Shown: piece after piece, positions 1 through 5,780 of the stretch
How positions within the stretch are numbered: position 1 is the first letter of the stretch
Layout of the letters: the number at the start of each line of letters is the position of its first letter
Assembly: GCA_937895985.1 (NCBI GenBank)
Contig: CALBKL010000134.1
Coordinates: 1 to 6,307, forward strand
Length of the DNA: 6,307 nucleotides
Direction: 5' to 3'
Source: an uncultured Solobacterium sp.
Lineage (GTDB): Bacteria; Bacillota_I; Bacilli_A; Erysipelotrichales; Erysipelotrichaceae
The notes under the pieces: generated by a model
Seen by the model: the letters and a program-made list of their open reading frames with translations, nothing else
Database searches by the model: none
Told to the model about the DNA's origin: nothing
Translations under genes and position numbers: made by a program

Positions 1-1
1 C

Positions 2-2236
2 CAGGTTGTAAGTCGTATGATTGAGGCTGATTTGGAAAAGATTTATGATTTCCAAAAATACAACCGAGAAAAGGAATTCATGCTGTTGATTCGTGATACA
101 GATGAAAAACGGCTTCAAAAAAATCTAGAGGATTTATATAGACTTTGGACAAATGCAGGATTTTCACCGAAGGTACTCAATAGAAGAGATTTCTATTCCT
201 TGATTTCATTTTATTTTGAGAATTCCTTGATAACGGATTATACGTTTAGTCGAGGAATCTTTTCATATATGAATGTTCAGTATGAATTAGATTTAGAAAA
301 AGACCAATATCAAAAGGTTGATTATACTGATACTTTTGCTAAACTTGGCAGTCCGATCACGAATGTCAAACCAAGTGAAAACATAGTCCAAAAGTCAAAG
401 ATTGCTCCTCTGGGATTACGTGTTAGAAATAAGAATATTGAGCTTGGTGATAAATTGATTAAATGTATTTTGATAACACAATTACCACCAGTTTATACTC
501 TTGGAATGCTTACAGATTTTTTAAACGACCCATCCATTAAACTATTTATGAAGTCAAAAAAATCAAATGACGATATCAGCGCAATGCTGAATAAAGACTT
601 ACGTAATATGAAAGAGCGCTATGCTAAATCAAAAGATGAGATGGAAAAGCAACGTATTATTACAGAGCTTGAATCACAGCAGACGTATATTAATGATGTT
701 ATCCGAAAGTCGGATAGAACACATGACTTAACCATTATCTTTCAAGTCATTGCAGATGATGAAAAAGAGCTACGTGATAAAACAGATAAGTTACGCTCAG
801 TGCTATCTTTGAACGGATTCCGTTTTACCTTTGCACCACTAATCCAAGAAGCTTTATTTAAGATTTGCACACCTTTATTTATCAAGTCAGGACTACCATC
901 AATTATTGAAGAAAACATATCGTTGCCACAAACTTCTGATGGGATTGCTGGATTATATCCATTTATCTTTGAGACTTTAAACGACTCAGAAGGTTTCTTG
1001 TTAGGTGAGGAATTACAAAATGGTGGAAAGATATTCTTAGACCCATTTTATTACCTGCATAATTCATCTGAAGCGGGAAAGCAAAATAGATTAAATGGAA
1101 ACTTCTGTATTGTTGGTTCTTCAGGTTCTGGTAAGACAACATTAACAGCGTTAGTTGTTCGTTCTCTGATTAGAAAAAAGACATACACAATTTGGATCGA
1201 CCCAGAGTCTAAGAATGAAAAGCTAACCCAAATGTATGGTGGAACGTTTGTAGACTGGGGCAAGAGAGGCAACGTAATTAATGTCTTTGATTTAAAACCG
1301 ATTGATGTGGATGAAGGTGAAGATGATAGCCTGATGTGGGATACAGCATTAGCGATAGATAAAGTAATTCAAGATGTTACTATTTTATTCCAATTCTTAT
1401 TTCCACAGATTGAAGAGGATGCTATTAGCTTTATTGGTGGAATTGTTAAGATGGCATATGAAGAGGTTGGAATCAAACCAGATGATAATGGGAAGTATCA
1501 ATCATTTAAGGGTTATACTAGAGAACAATATCCAACATTTGAAACCTTCAATGCTTGCCTATTAAAGGTTAGAGATGCAATGCATAATAAAGGGGATGGA
1601 TATCAGGATGATGTGAAGCTATTAAACTCATTATCTAGAAAGATGTTCCGTATTTTAAATGAATGGTCTGTGTACTTAAATGGACATACTACAATCAACG
1701 TAAATCCGAATGGGCGTAATATAGTATCCTTTGGAACAAAGGAATTATTCAACGCACCACAAGAATTAAAAAATGCATTGTACTATCTCATGTTTAACTA
1801 CTCATGGACACTATGCCTGAATGATAAGATAGAATCCGCATTTATTGTTGATGAAGCACATGATGTAATTCAAACATCACATACAGCTAAGATGGTTGCA
1901 CAATTTGTAAGACGTTCTAGAAAATATAAAAACCTAATGTTTATCATTACACAAGAGCCAGAGGATTTCGCAGCAGATAACGTAGTTATGCACACGAGAG
2001 CGATGTTTAACAACTCAGCCTATAAGATAATCATGAAACTAAATAAGGATGCTACAGAGGGACTAGAAAAGCTTCAGGATATCAATGAGAATGAAACCTT
2101 CTGGGTGAAAAACGGATTCCAGCAAGGTGATGCATTGCTGATTCTTGGAGATAGACGGATTCCTATTCACGTAATCGCAACTCAAAATGAGCTGTGGGAA
2201 ATGGGAGCGATGTTATCAAGTGGAAAATCAAATTAG
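2..2236 (+). CDS. VirB4-type conjugation ATPase (5' end outside window)
   Basis: Energy-supplying ATPase of a conjugative type IV secretion system, acting at the cytoplasmic face of the membrane as in the VirB4/TraE/TcpF/Tn916 Orf16 group. The reading frame is open to the left edge without a stop, so the ATG at 17 is probably internal and the N-terminus is missing; 739 residues are visible from that Met, against about 800 in relatives. Counting from it, the N-terminal VirB4 domain fills roughly 1-340, including a charged helical stretch near 180-230. Walker A (GSSGSGKTT) is at about 367-375. Walker B ends in hydrophobic residues plus DEAHD, with D612 and E613. An RRSRKYKN segment and an ITQEPEDF motif (Q at about 646) follow, as usual in this family. 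The gene ends inside the next coding region (17-bp overlap), which suggests translational coupling. Family assignment is secure; the exact subgroup is not determined. Confidence 0.95.
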   Translation, partial: QVVSRMIEADLEKIYDFQKYNREKEFMLLIRDTDEKRLQKNLEDLYRLWTNAGFSPKVLNRRDFYSLISFYFENSLITDYTFSRGIFSYMNVQYELDLEKDQYQKVDYTDTFAKLGSPITNVKPSENIVQKSKIAPLGLRVRNKNIELGDKLIKCILITQLPPVYTLGMLTDFLNDPSIKLFMKSKKSNDDISAMLNKDLRNMKERYAKSKDEMEKQRIITELESQQTYINDVIRKSDRTHDLTIIFQVIADDEKELRDKTDKLRSVLSLNGFRFTFAPLIQEALFKICTPLFIKSGLPSIIEENISLPQTSDGIAGLYPFIFETLNDSEGFLLGEELQNGGKIFLDPFYYLHNSSEAGKQNRLNGNFCIVGSSGSGKTTLTALVVRSLIRKKTYTIWIDPESKNEKLTQMYGGTFVDWGKRGNVINVFDLKPIDVDEGEDDSLMWDTALAIDKVIQDVTILFQFLFPQIEEDAISFIGGIVKMAYEEVGIKPDDNGKYQSFKGYTREQYPTFETFNACLLKVRDAMHNKGDGYQDDVKLLNSLSRKMFRILNEWSVYLNGHTTINVNPNGRNIVSFGTKELFNAPQELKNALYYLMFNYSWTLCLNDKIESAFIVDEAHDVIQTSHTAKMVAQFVRRSRKYKNLMFIITQEPEDFAADNVVMHTRAMFNNSAYKIIMKLNKDATEGLEKLQDINENETFWVKNGFQQGDALLILGDRRIPIHVIATQNELWEMGAMLSSGKSN

Positions 2237-3188
2237 GAAGTTTAAAAAATACATTATTATTTTCGTGGCGATTTTAGGGATAGTATGTTTGACTATCCCG
2301 TTACTATCTATTGCAGCAGTTGTTGCAGCTCCTTTAGTTACTTTGGATGCATTAAAAGGATGGGTTACTGGATTCTTTGATAATGGCTATAACGTGGATG
2401 ATTGGTTTACTTCGATATATCCTAAATTTGAACCATACGGAAGATATCCAGACATTCATGTTGCTGAAGCTATATCTTGTTATTATTTCCTTGAAACAGG
2501 GGAAGATATCAATGATGTTTATTCGCTGTCTGATTATGTAGTTAATTTTGATGGTTCAAAAACAATCAATCAGATTTATAAAAAAATTGAAACTAAAACG
2601 GGAATAGCTTTCTCTACGGAAGATAGAGAAAAAATCAAAGGATTGAGTGACCAAATTCAAGCTACGAGAAAAGATACAAAAAGTGCAAAATATATAGATA
2701 CATTAGGAACACCTGTAGCGCAGCCGATCGAGCATGCTATAGCATGGCTTATCGATATAGCAAATAATCCATCGTGTGGTTATTCACAAATACGTAGATT
2801 AGGGAATCCTGATTATGATTGTTCTTCTTTAATGGCATTTGCAATTCGTAGTGTAGGAATTGATGTGGCAGTAGGAAGTACACATACAATGATTGACCAG
2901 TTTGAAGCTACTGGAAAGTTTGTATGGATACCTAGATGGATGCTAGGGGATATATCTGCTATTAATGTAAATGGTGGTAGTAGTTCCTTAAAAAGAGGGG
3001 ATATTCTTTTACAAACACAATCGCATACGGAAATGTATCTGGGCGGTGGTATGAACGTTGGAGCGCACTGTGATGAATATGGAGGTATTTTTGGAGCAAA
3101 TGTAGGTGATCAAACTGGAAATGAAATATCTGTAACTCCATATTATGATGATAACTGGGAAGGCGTTCTACGCTATATAGGAGATTAA
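2220..3188 (+). CDS. membrane-anchored NlpC/P60-like peptidoglycan hydrolase of the conjugation module
   Basis: Probable cell-wall hydrolase that opens peptidoglycan locally for the transfer channel (VirB1-like role, cf. Tn916 Orf14 and TcpG). I prefer the GTG at 2220 (322 aa): it overlaps the VirB4 gene by 17 bp, has GGGAG at 2203-2207, and puts the product start just before a basic patch (RKFKK) and a long hydrophobic segment at residues 11-40. The ATG at 2187 would add 11 unlikely residues. Residues 45-160 are of unrecognised type. The C-terminal part (about 165-322) resembles NlpC/P60 or phage Amidase_5 enzymes: the nucleophile motif YDCSS has Cys201, the SHTEMYLGGG motif has His269, and His283 in GAHCDEYGG lies further on. 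The exact bond cleaved cannot be read. No lysozyme/SLT domain is visible, unlike two-domain relatives. Alternative: an amidase of the CHAP type, less likely. Confidence 0.82.
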   Translation: MENQIRKFKKYIIIFVAILGIVCLTIPLLSIAAVVAAPLVTLDALKGWVTGFFDNGYNVDDWFTSIYPKFEPYGRYPDIHVAEAISCYYFLETGEDINDVYSLSDYVVNFDGSKTINQIYKKIETKTGIAFSTEDREKIKGLSDQIQATRKDTKSAKYIDTLGTPVAQPIEHAIAWLIDIANNPSCGYSQIRRLGNPDYDCSSLMAFAIRSVGIDVAVGSTHTMIDQFEATGKFVWIPRWMLGDISAINVNGGSSSLKRGDILLQTQSHTEMYLGGGMNVGAHCDEYGGIFGANVGDQTGNEISVTPYYDDNWEGVLRYIGD

Positions 3189-3190
3189 AA

Positions 3191-4045
3191 ATGAGTAGAT
3201 TAAGAAAGATGATAATTGCTGGTGTAGTTATAGCTTTAATTGGAATGGGAACATATCACTTTTTAATTAAAGACCATTCTCAAAATCATGAAACTACACA
3301 AAATAGTGCTGGGGGCGAAACGCCCCCAGAGGAAAAAGAGAATCAAAATCAAGATGATAACTTGAATGAATGGGGAGAAAGTAAAGAAATCGAAGACCCA
3401 GAACTAAAAGAGATAGAAAGAACAGCGATTCTTGTAAATAACTTTGAATATGTGCAAAACACATACAATCTTCTTTACAATACATACAATAAAGAGCTAA
3501 CTGGCTGGATTAATTTTCCGCCTACACAAATTGGTATGCGTATCATGAAATCTGATAATAGAGAGTATTACAAGGATAGAGATGGCACAGATGCAACATC
3601 CAACGCAGGACAAGGCTATATCTTGAAAGATGCGGATGAAGAAAACGATCATGTATATACAATCTATAACTACTCTAACGGTGATATGACACAATATGAT
3701 TTTTTAAGAGATTATTTCTTAATATCACAGAGTGAATATGAGCAGCATCGTTATATGATTGTCTATCATTTGAGATATGCTGAAGCTTTTGAAATTGATG
3801 GAGCATTCAATTTGAAAGATGCACCTGATTTTGATATCGATAAGAGAAATTTTGAGAATGAGAAAGATTTTGAAGATTGGTATAGCACATATAAGAATGC
3901 ATCAACAATACAATCTGATCTAAAATCAACGAGCAGAAATAAATTCCTTGTAATTGTATGCAGTAATAAAACAGACAATCCATATGTTGTAGTGGCACGA
4001 AGAATCACAGAATGGAGATTCGAAGATTACAAAGAGAAAAAATAA
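3191..4045 (+). CDS. membrane-anchored conjugation-module protein, family not recognised
   Basis: A 284-residue protein starting two bases after the preceding stop, with AGGAG at 3179-3183 as ribosome binding site, so it is co-transcribed with the hydrolase and VirB4 genes. It has a short basic N-terminus, one transmembrane helix at about residues 7-26, then a polar, acidic, Asn/Gln/Glu-rich linker at about 28-75, then an extracytoplasmic domain of mixed helix and strand with many Tyr and Asp. No cysteine pair, LPXTG motif or lipobox is evident. Topology and gene order resemble the VirB8/TcpC position in Gram-positive conjugation modules, so a channel scaffold role is an inference from context only; I do not recognise the sequence. 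A GC-rich perfect hairpin is embedded in the linker-coding part (3309-3329). Confidence 0.75.
   Translation: MSRLRKMIIAGVVIALIGMGTYHFLIKDHSQNHETTQNSAGGETPPEEKENQNQDDNLNEWGESKEIEDPELKEIERTAILVNNFEYVQNTYNLLYNTYNKELTGWINFPPTQIGMRIMKSDNREYYKDRDGTDATSNAGQGYILKDADEENDHVYTIYNYSNGDMTQYDFLRDYFLISQSEYEQHRYMIVYHLRYAEAFEIDGAFNLKDAPDFDIDKRNFENEKDFEDWYSTYKNASTIQSDLKSTSRNKFLVIVCSNKTDNPYVVVARRITEWRFEDYKEKK
3309..3329 (+). repeat. GC-rich perfect hairpin inside the linker of the membrane protein gene
   Basis: A 9-bp perfect inverted repeat (CTGGGGGCG / CGCCCCCAG) with an AAA loop lies inside the coding sequence, encoding about residues 40-47 of the acidic linker. It stands out because the surrounding gene is about one third G+C. 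No T-tract follows on either strand, so it is not a classical intrinsic terminator. It could slow ribosomes or block a nuclease in the mRNA; that role is inferred. Confidence 0.75.
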
Positions 4046-4046
4046 T

Positions 4047-4086
4047 AATACGTATTGAAAAAATACGTATCAAAATTACACGTACT
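4047..4086 (+). promoter_or_regulatory. putative HicB operator: three CG-centred repeats at 15-bp spacing
   Basis: Three related boxes lie upstream of the hicA -10 element: AATACGTATT (4047-4056, a perfect 10-bp palindrome), ATACGTAT (4063-4070, a perfect palindrome) and the degenerate TACACGTACT (4077-4086). Their CG centres fall at 4051/4052, 4066/4067 and 4081/4082, exactly 15 bp apart. The boxes cover the -35 area and abut the -10 hexamer, so a bound protein would block transcription. The downstream HicB ends in a ribbon-helix-helix-like domain, a class that often binds short repeated boxes. Autorepression is therefore the likely function; binding itself is inferred. Confidence 0.65.
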
Positions 4087-4087
4087 A

Positions 4088-4096
4088 TGATATAAT
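4088..4096 (+). promoter_or_regulatory. extended -10 promoter of hicAB
   Basis: TGATATAAT is a perfect TATAAT hexamer (4091-4096) preceded by the TGN extension. At 17-bp spacing the -35 position reads TATCAA, a poor match to TTGACA, which fits an extended -10 promoter. Transcription would start near 4102-4104, leaving a short leader containing AAGGAGG at 4116-4122 before the hicA ATG at 4132. Confidence 0.65.
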
Positions 4097-4131
4097 ATAT
4101 TTGCAAGGAGCGATCAAGGAGGATTTAGGAA

Positions 4132-4326
4132 ATGCCTAAAACTGCCAAAGAGCTAGAACGCTTAATCCTTGCTGATGGTTGGAAATTTAATAGACAGAAT
4201 GGAAGCCATAGAATATATACACATCCTATGAAGAGTGGGATTGTTACTATTCCTTTCCATACTGGTGATTTAAAGATTCGGACCGAGCGTTCTATTTTGA
4301 AGCAAGCAGGACTACCATCCAAATAG
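4132..4326 (+). CDS. hicA: HicA-family toxin (YcfA-like mRNA interferase)
   Basis: A 64-residue protein of the HicA/YcfA family, small dsRBD-fold toxins that cleave mRNA and inhibit translation until neutralised by HicB. The length is typical. The catalytic motif GSHRIYTHP is present, with active-site His26, followed by the VTIPFHTGDLKI strand-loop and the C-terminal RSILKQAGL helix. In many relatives the last helix is preceded by KGT; here it is RTE, a small deviation. The ATG at 4132 has an ideal AAGGAGG nine bases upstream, and a second AAGGAG lies at 4105-4110. It is the first gene of its own operon, toxin before antitoxin as usual for hicAB, and is expected to be repressed through the repeats at 4047-4086. 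All key residues are intact, so it is probably functional. Confidence 0.93.
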   Translation: MPKTAKELERLILADGWKFNRQNGSHRIYTHPMKSGIVTIPFHTGDLKIRTERSILKQAGLPSK

Positions 4327-4335
4327 TCCTCTTGC
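4302..4335 (+). promoter_or_regulatory. hairpin spanning the hicA stop codon, possible attenuator
   Basis: GCAAG-c-AGGACT (4302-4313) pairs with AGTCCT-CTTGC (4325-4335) with one bulged C at 4307 and an 11-nt loop; two more A-T pairs can be added outside (4300-4301 with 4336-4337). The stem includes part of the hicA stop codon (4324-4326) and is followed by a weak T-rich stretch (TTTCATT). Ribosomes ending hicA would melt it. It could shift the hicA:hicB transcript ratio or stabilise a processed end. The structure is visible; the function is inferred. Confidence 0.45.
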
Positions 4336-4365
4336 TTTCATTGCAAATATATGGAGGTGATTTTG

Positions 4366-4788
4366 ATGTTAAGTGTATATCCAGCTTGCTTCTTTATGGA
4401 AGATGGAGGATATTCCGTAATCTTTCCTGATTTAAATTATTTAGCAACAGAAGGGGAAACTCTGAGCGATGCATTAAATAATGCAACAGAATGTTTAGCG
4501 AGTTATTTGTATAAACCATTGCCAGATCAGATTATTAATCCACCTTCTAAGTTGGCAGATGTATCTTTAGAGAAAGTTGCAAAAGAGCTTGATAGTAGTG
4601 TTGAAGATGGATCGTTTGTAAACCTTGTTAGTGTAGATGCTGAACAATATGCAAAACAATATTTTGATAAAGCTGTAAAAAAGACATTAACAATTCCTAG
4701 CTGGTTAAATGATGCAGCTGTTAAACAAAATATCAACTTTTCAAAATTATTGAAGGATGCACTAATTGATAAATTAAATTTAGGATGA
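4366..4788 (+). CDS. hicB: HicB-family antitoxin with ribbon-helix-helix-like C-terminus
   Basis: A 140-residue antitoxin that would bind and neutralise HicA and repress the operon. The N-terminal HicB domain (residues 1-50) shows the family pattern: YPACFF, then GGYSVIFPDL, then the TEGETLSDALNNATECL helix. Residues about 50-100 form the rest of the degenerate RNase-H-like fold. Residues about 104-140 (KKTLTIPSWLNDAAVKQN, then INFSKLLKDALIDKL) match the ribbon-helix-helix form found in HicB proteins, with a strand followed by two helices. I chose ATG 4366 because GGAGGTGA (4353-4360) lies just upstream; the in-frame ATG at 4351 overlaps that site and would have no Shine-Dalgarno of its own. 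The gap after hicA is 39 bp, and a terminator follows ten bases after the stop. Confidence 0.93.
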   Translation: MLSVYPACFFMEDGGYSVIFPDLNYLATEGETLSDALNNATECLASYLYKPLPDQIINPPSKLADVSLEKVAKELDSSVEDGSFVNLVSVDAEQYAKQYFDKAVKKTLTIPSWLNDAAVKQNINFSKLLKDALIDKLNLG

Positions 4789-4798
4789 CAATTTTAAT

Positions 4799-4837
4799 GC
4801 AGCACACTCAACCATTCAGGTCTTGTGTGCTGCTTTT
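4799..4837 (+). terminator. intrinsic terminator of the hicAB operon
   Basis: A perfect 9-bp stem GCAGCACAC (4799-4807) / GTGTGCTGC (4825-4833) with a 17-nt loop is followed directly by TTTT. It lies ten bases after the hicB stop. The T-tract is short and the loop long, so termination may be incomplete, but position and stem composition fit well. Confidence 0.72.
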
Positions 4838-5291
4838 AAAATGCTTTAACTACATGGATGCCTTCGCAGAATGCAATCTGCTCAGGCTTCCTTTTTTAAA
4901 AGCAATCTGTTTTAGCAAACAGACTGCTGGATTAATTCTGATTTATCTTTCAAAGTTCCTTAGCACTCCGACCTTATCGCATAGACGATATATAAAACAA
5001 GGATACGAGTTTCTTGCGAAACTCTATCAAGCAGCTTTGCTGTCCTTTGTTTTCTATCTCTTGCCGTTACACATTTACGAGCCTTATTTCATGGATTGAC
5101 CCTTGTCATTTTTTTCATCCTATGACAGTAAACTATCAAGGACTTCGCAAGCTCAAAAAATGCAAGGGCTATGCAAGTCAATCACATTTCATTGGCTTGG
5201 CTCTTCAATGTTTCACTTGTCTATGCTCTTGCGTAGTCGTGCTAAGGAAAGCACTAGAGAGATTACCGAAAGGTAGATGAGGAATTAAGAC
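4838..5291 (+). other. hairpin-dense non-coding region: candidate structured RNA, leader or oriT
   Basis: About 450 bases without a credible gene; the open frames here lack ribosome binding sites and have Cys/Leu/Phe/Ser-rich products typical of non-coding DNA. Visible structures, in order: 4860-4887 (GCCT..GCAGA/TCTGC..AGGC); 4901-4928 (AGCA-TCTGTTT/AAACAGA-TGCT, one mismatch); 4994-5053, a ten-pair outer stem enclosing hairpins 5007-5024 and 5032-5042, i.e. a possible three-way junction; 5094-5183, a long stem of 7+5+8 pairs with two bulges; 5221-5236; 5239-5254 (GTGCT/AGCAC); 5264-5275 (TACC-GAAA-GGTA, a GNRA tetraloop). A GNRA loop and a T-G pair at 5224/5233 exist only if the + strand is the RNA. 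I recognise no known RNA family. It may be a leader of the 5292 gene, a free RNA, or an origin of transfer. Confidence 0.5.
4860..4897 (+). terminator. possible second terminator-like hairpin
   Basis: GCCT-tc-GCAGA (4860-4870) pairs with TCTGC-tc-AGGC (4877-4887) around a 6-nt loop, with a 2x2 internal loop, and is followed after TTCC by six T residues (4892-4897). It could back up the terminator 23 bases upstream, or be the first element of the structured region that follows. The internal loop and the four-base gap before the T-run make it weaker than the first. Confidence 0.35.
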
Positions 5292-5720
5292 ATGAAACAT
5301 TACTACAAATTTAGTATCAACTATGATGATGACTTTGCAATTCATTCCGTGAATCAAGAATTAAAAAAAGGCGATGTCGTTGTCATTCCAGTGTATGCTG
5401 ATGAGTTTGCGATTGGAATAGTTGTTGAACCAATCTCCGAACTTAAAGCATTGACAGAGTGTGGTGAAGTTGAAGATGTTATTACAGTTGTAAACACCAA
5501 GCCATATACAGATAAGCAGAAAGCACGTATCAAGCGTAAGCAATTACACTTGCTTATGAAAGAGCGACTTGATGAATTTAAGGAGATTGATACATTCAGA
5601 AAGATTGCAGATAAAGACCCAGCATTTAGAACGTTATATGAAGCATATCAAAAAACAGAGTTATCAAATGATGAGCAACTTACATGTGATGATGTAAGTG
5701 AAACACTTAATGAAGAGTAG
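5292..5720 (+). CDS. small protein with a PriA N-terminal-like (3'-end DNA-binding) beta-barrel
   Basis: A 142-residue acidic protein. Residues 1-50 read as a small beta-barrel: YYKFSINYDDDFAIHS, then ELKKGDVVVIPVYADEFAIG, then IVVEP. The pattern of a G-D/R-V-V-V-P turn followed by a strand ending in GIVVE is that of the N-terminal 3'BD domain of PriA, which binds DNA 3' ends at forks; here the helicase is absent. Residues 60-120 are charged and helical (YTDKQKARIKRKQLHLLMKE) and the tail is acidic. TGAGGA at 5278-5283 gives an eight-base spacing to the ATG. It lies just after the structured region, which may be its leader. A role with element DNA is suggested by the resemblance only; a generic SH3-like barrel protein is the main alternative. 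The reading frame itself is convincing. Confidence 0.82.
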   Translation: MKHYYKFSINYDDDFAIHSVNQELKKGDVVVIPVYADEFAIGIVVEPISELKALTECGEVEDVITVVNTKPYTDKQKARIKRKQLHLLMKERLDEFKEIDTFRKIADKDPAFRTLYEAYQKTELSNDEQLTCDDVSETLNEE

Positions 5721-5728
5721 GCAGTGAT

Positions 5729-5756
5729 TGAGTGGGAAGAAAACTCTTCCCACTCA
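5729..5756 (+). repeat. perfect 12-bp hairpin between two genes, no T-tract
   Basis: TGAGTGGGAAGA (5729-5740) and TCTTCCCACTCA (5745-5756) form a perfect 12-bp stem with an AAAC loop, eight bases after the stop of the preceding gene. Neither strand carries a T-run after it, so it is not a standard intrinsic terminator. It could protect the 3' end of the upstream message, partly terminate, or bind a protein as a DNA palindrome. The ribosome binding site of the next gene begins fifteen bases downstream. Confidence 0.75.
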
Positions 5757-5780
5757 CCACAACTATTAAAAGGAGAGAAC

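Noticed and set aside
1051..1272. Minus-strand frame inside the VirB4 gene, and similar short antisense frames at 3294-4008, 4125-4322, 4527-4736 and 5361-5543
   Set aside because: They lie antisense to well supported genes and have no ribosome binding site or recognisable domain.
888..4319. Identical 13-mer CAGGACTACCATC in the VirB4 gene (888-900) and hicA (4307-4319)
   Set aside because: Both encode a Gly-Leu-Pro-Ser stretch, and one such match is expected by chance at about this window size; no flanking similarity.
5096..5126. TTGACC ... TATGAC as a promoter for the 5292 gene
   Set aside because: Spacing is 19 bp, the -10 is weak, and the bases lie inside the long stem; not strong enough to list.
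4901..5183. CRISPR array or group II intron domain suggested by repeated hairpins
   Set aside because: The hairpins differ in sequence and spacing, there are no regular direct repeats, and no domain V-like motif or reverse transcriptase is present.
4785..5280. Two overlapping + strand open frames (104 and 88 codons) in the region after hicB
   Set aside because: No Shine-Dalgarno before their ATGs, products rich in Cys, Leu, Phe, Ser and Tyr without domain character, and the region is better explained by RNA/DNA secondary structure.
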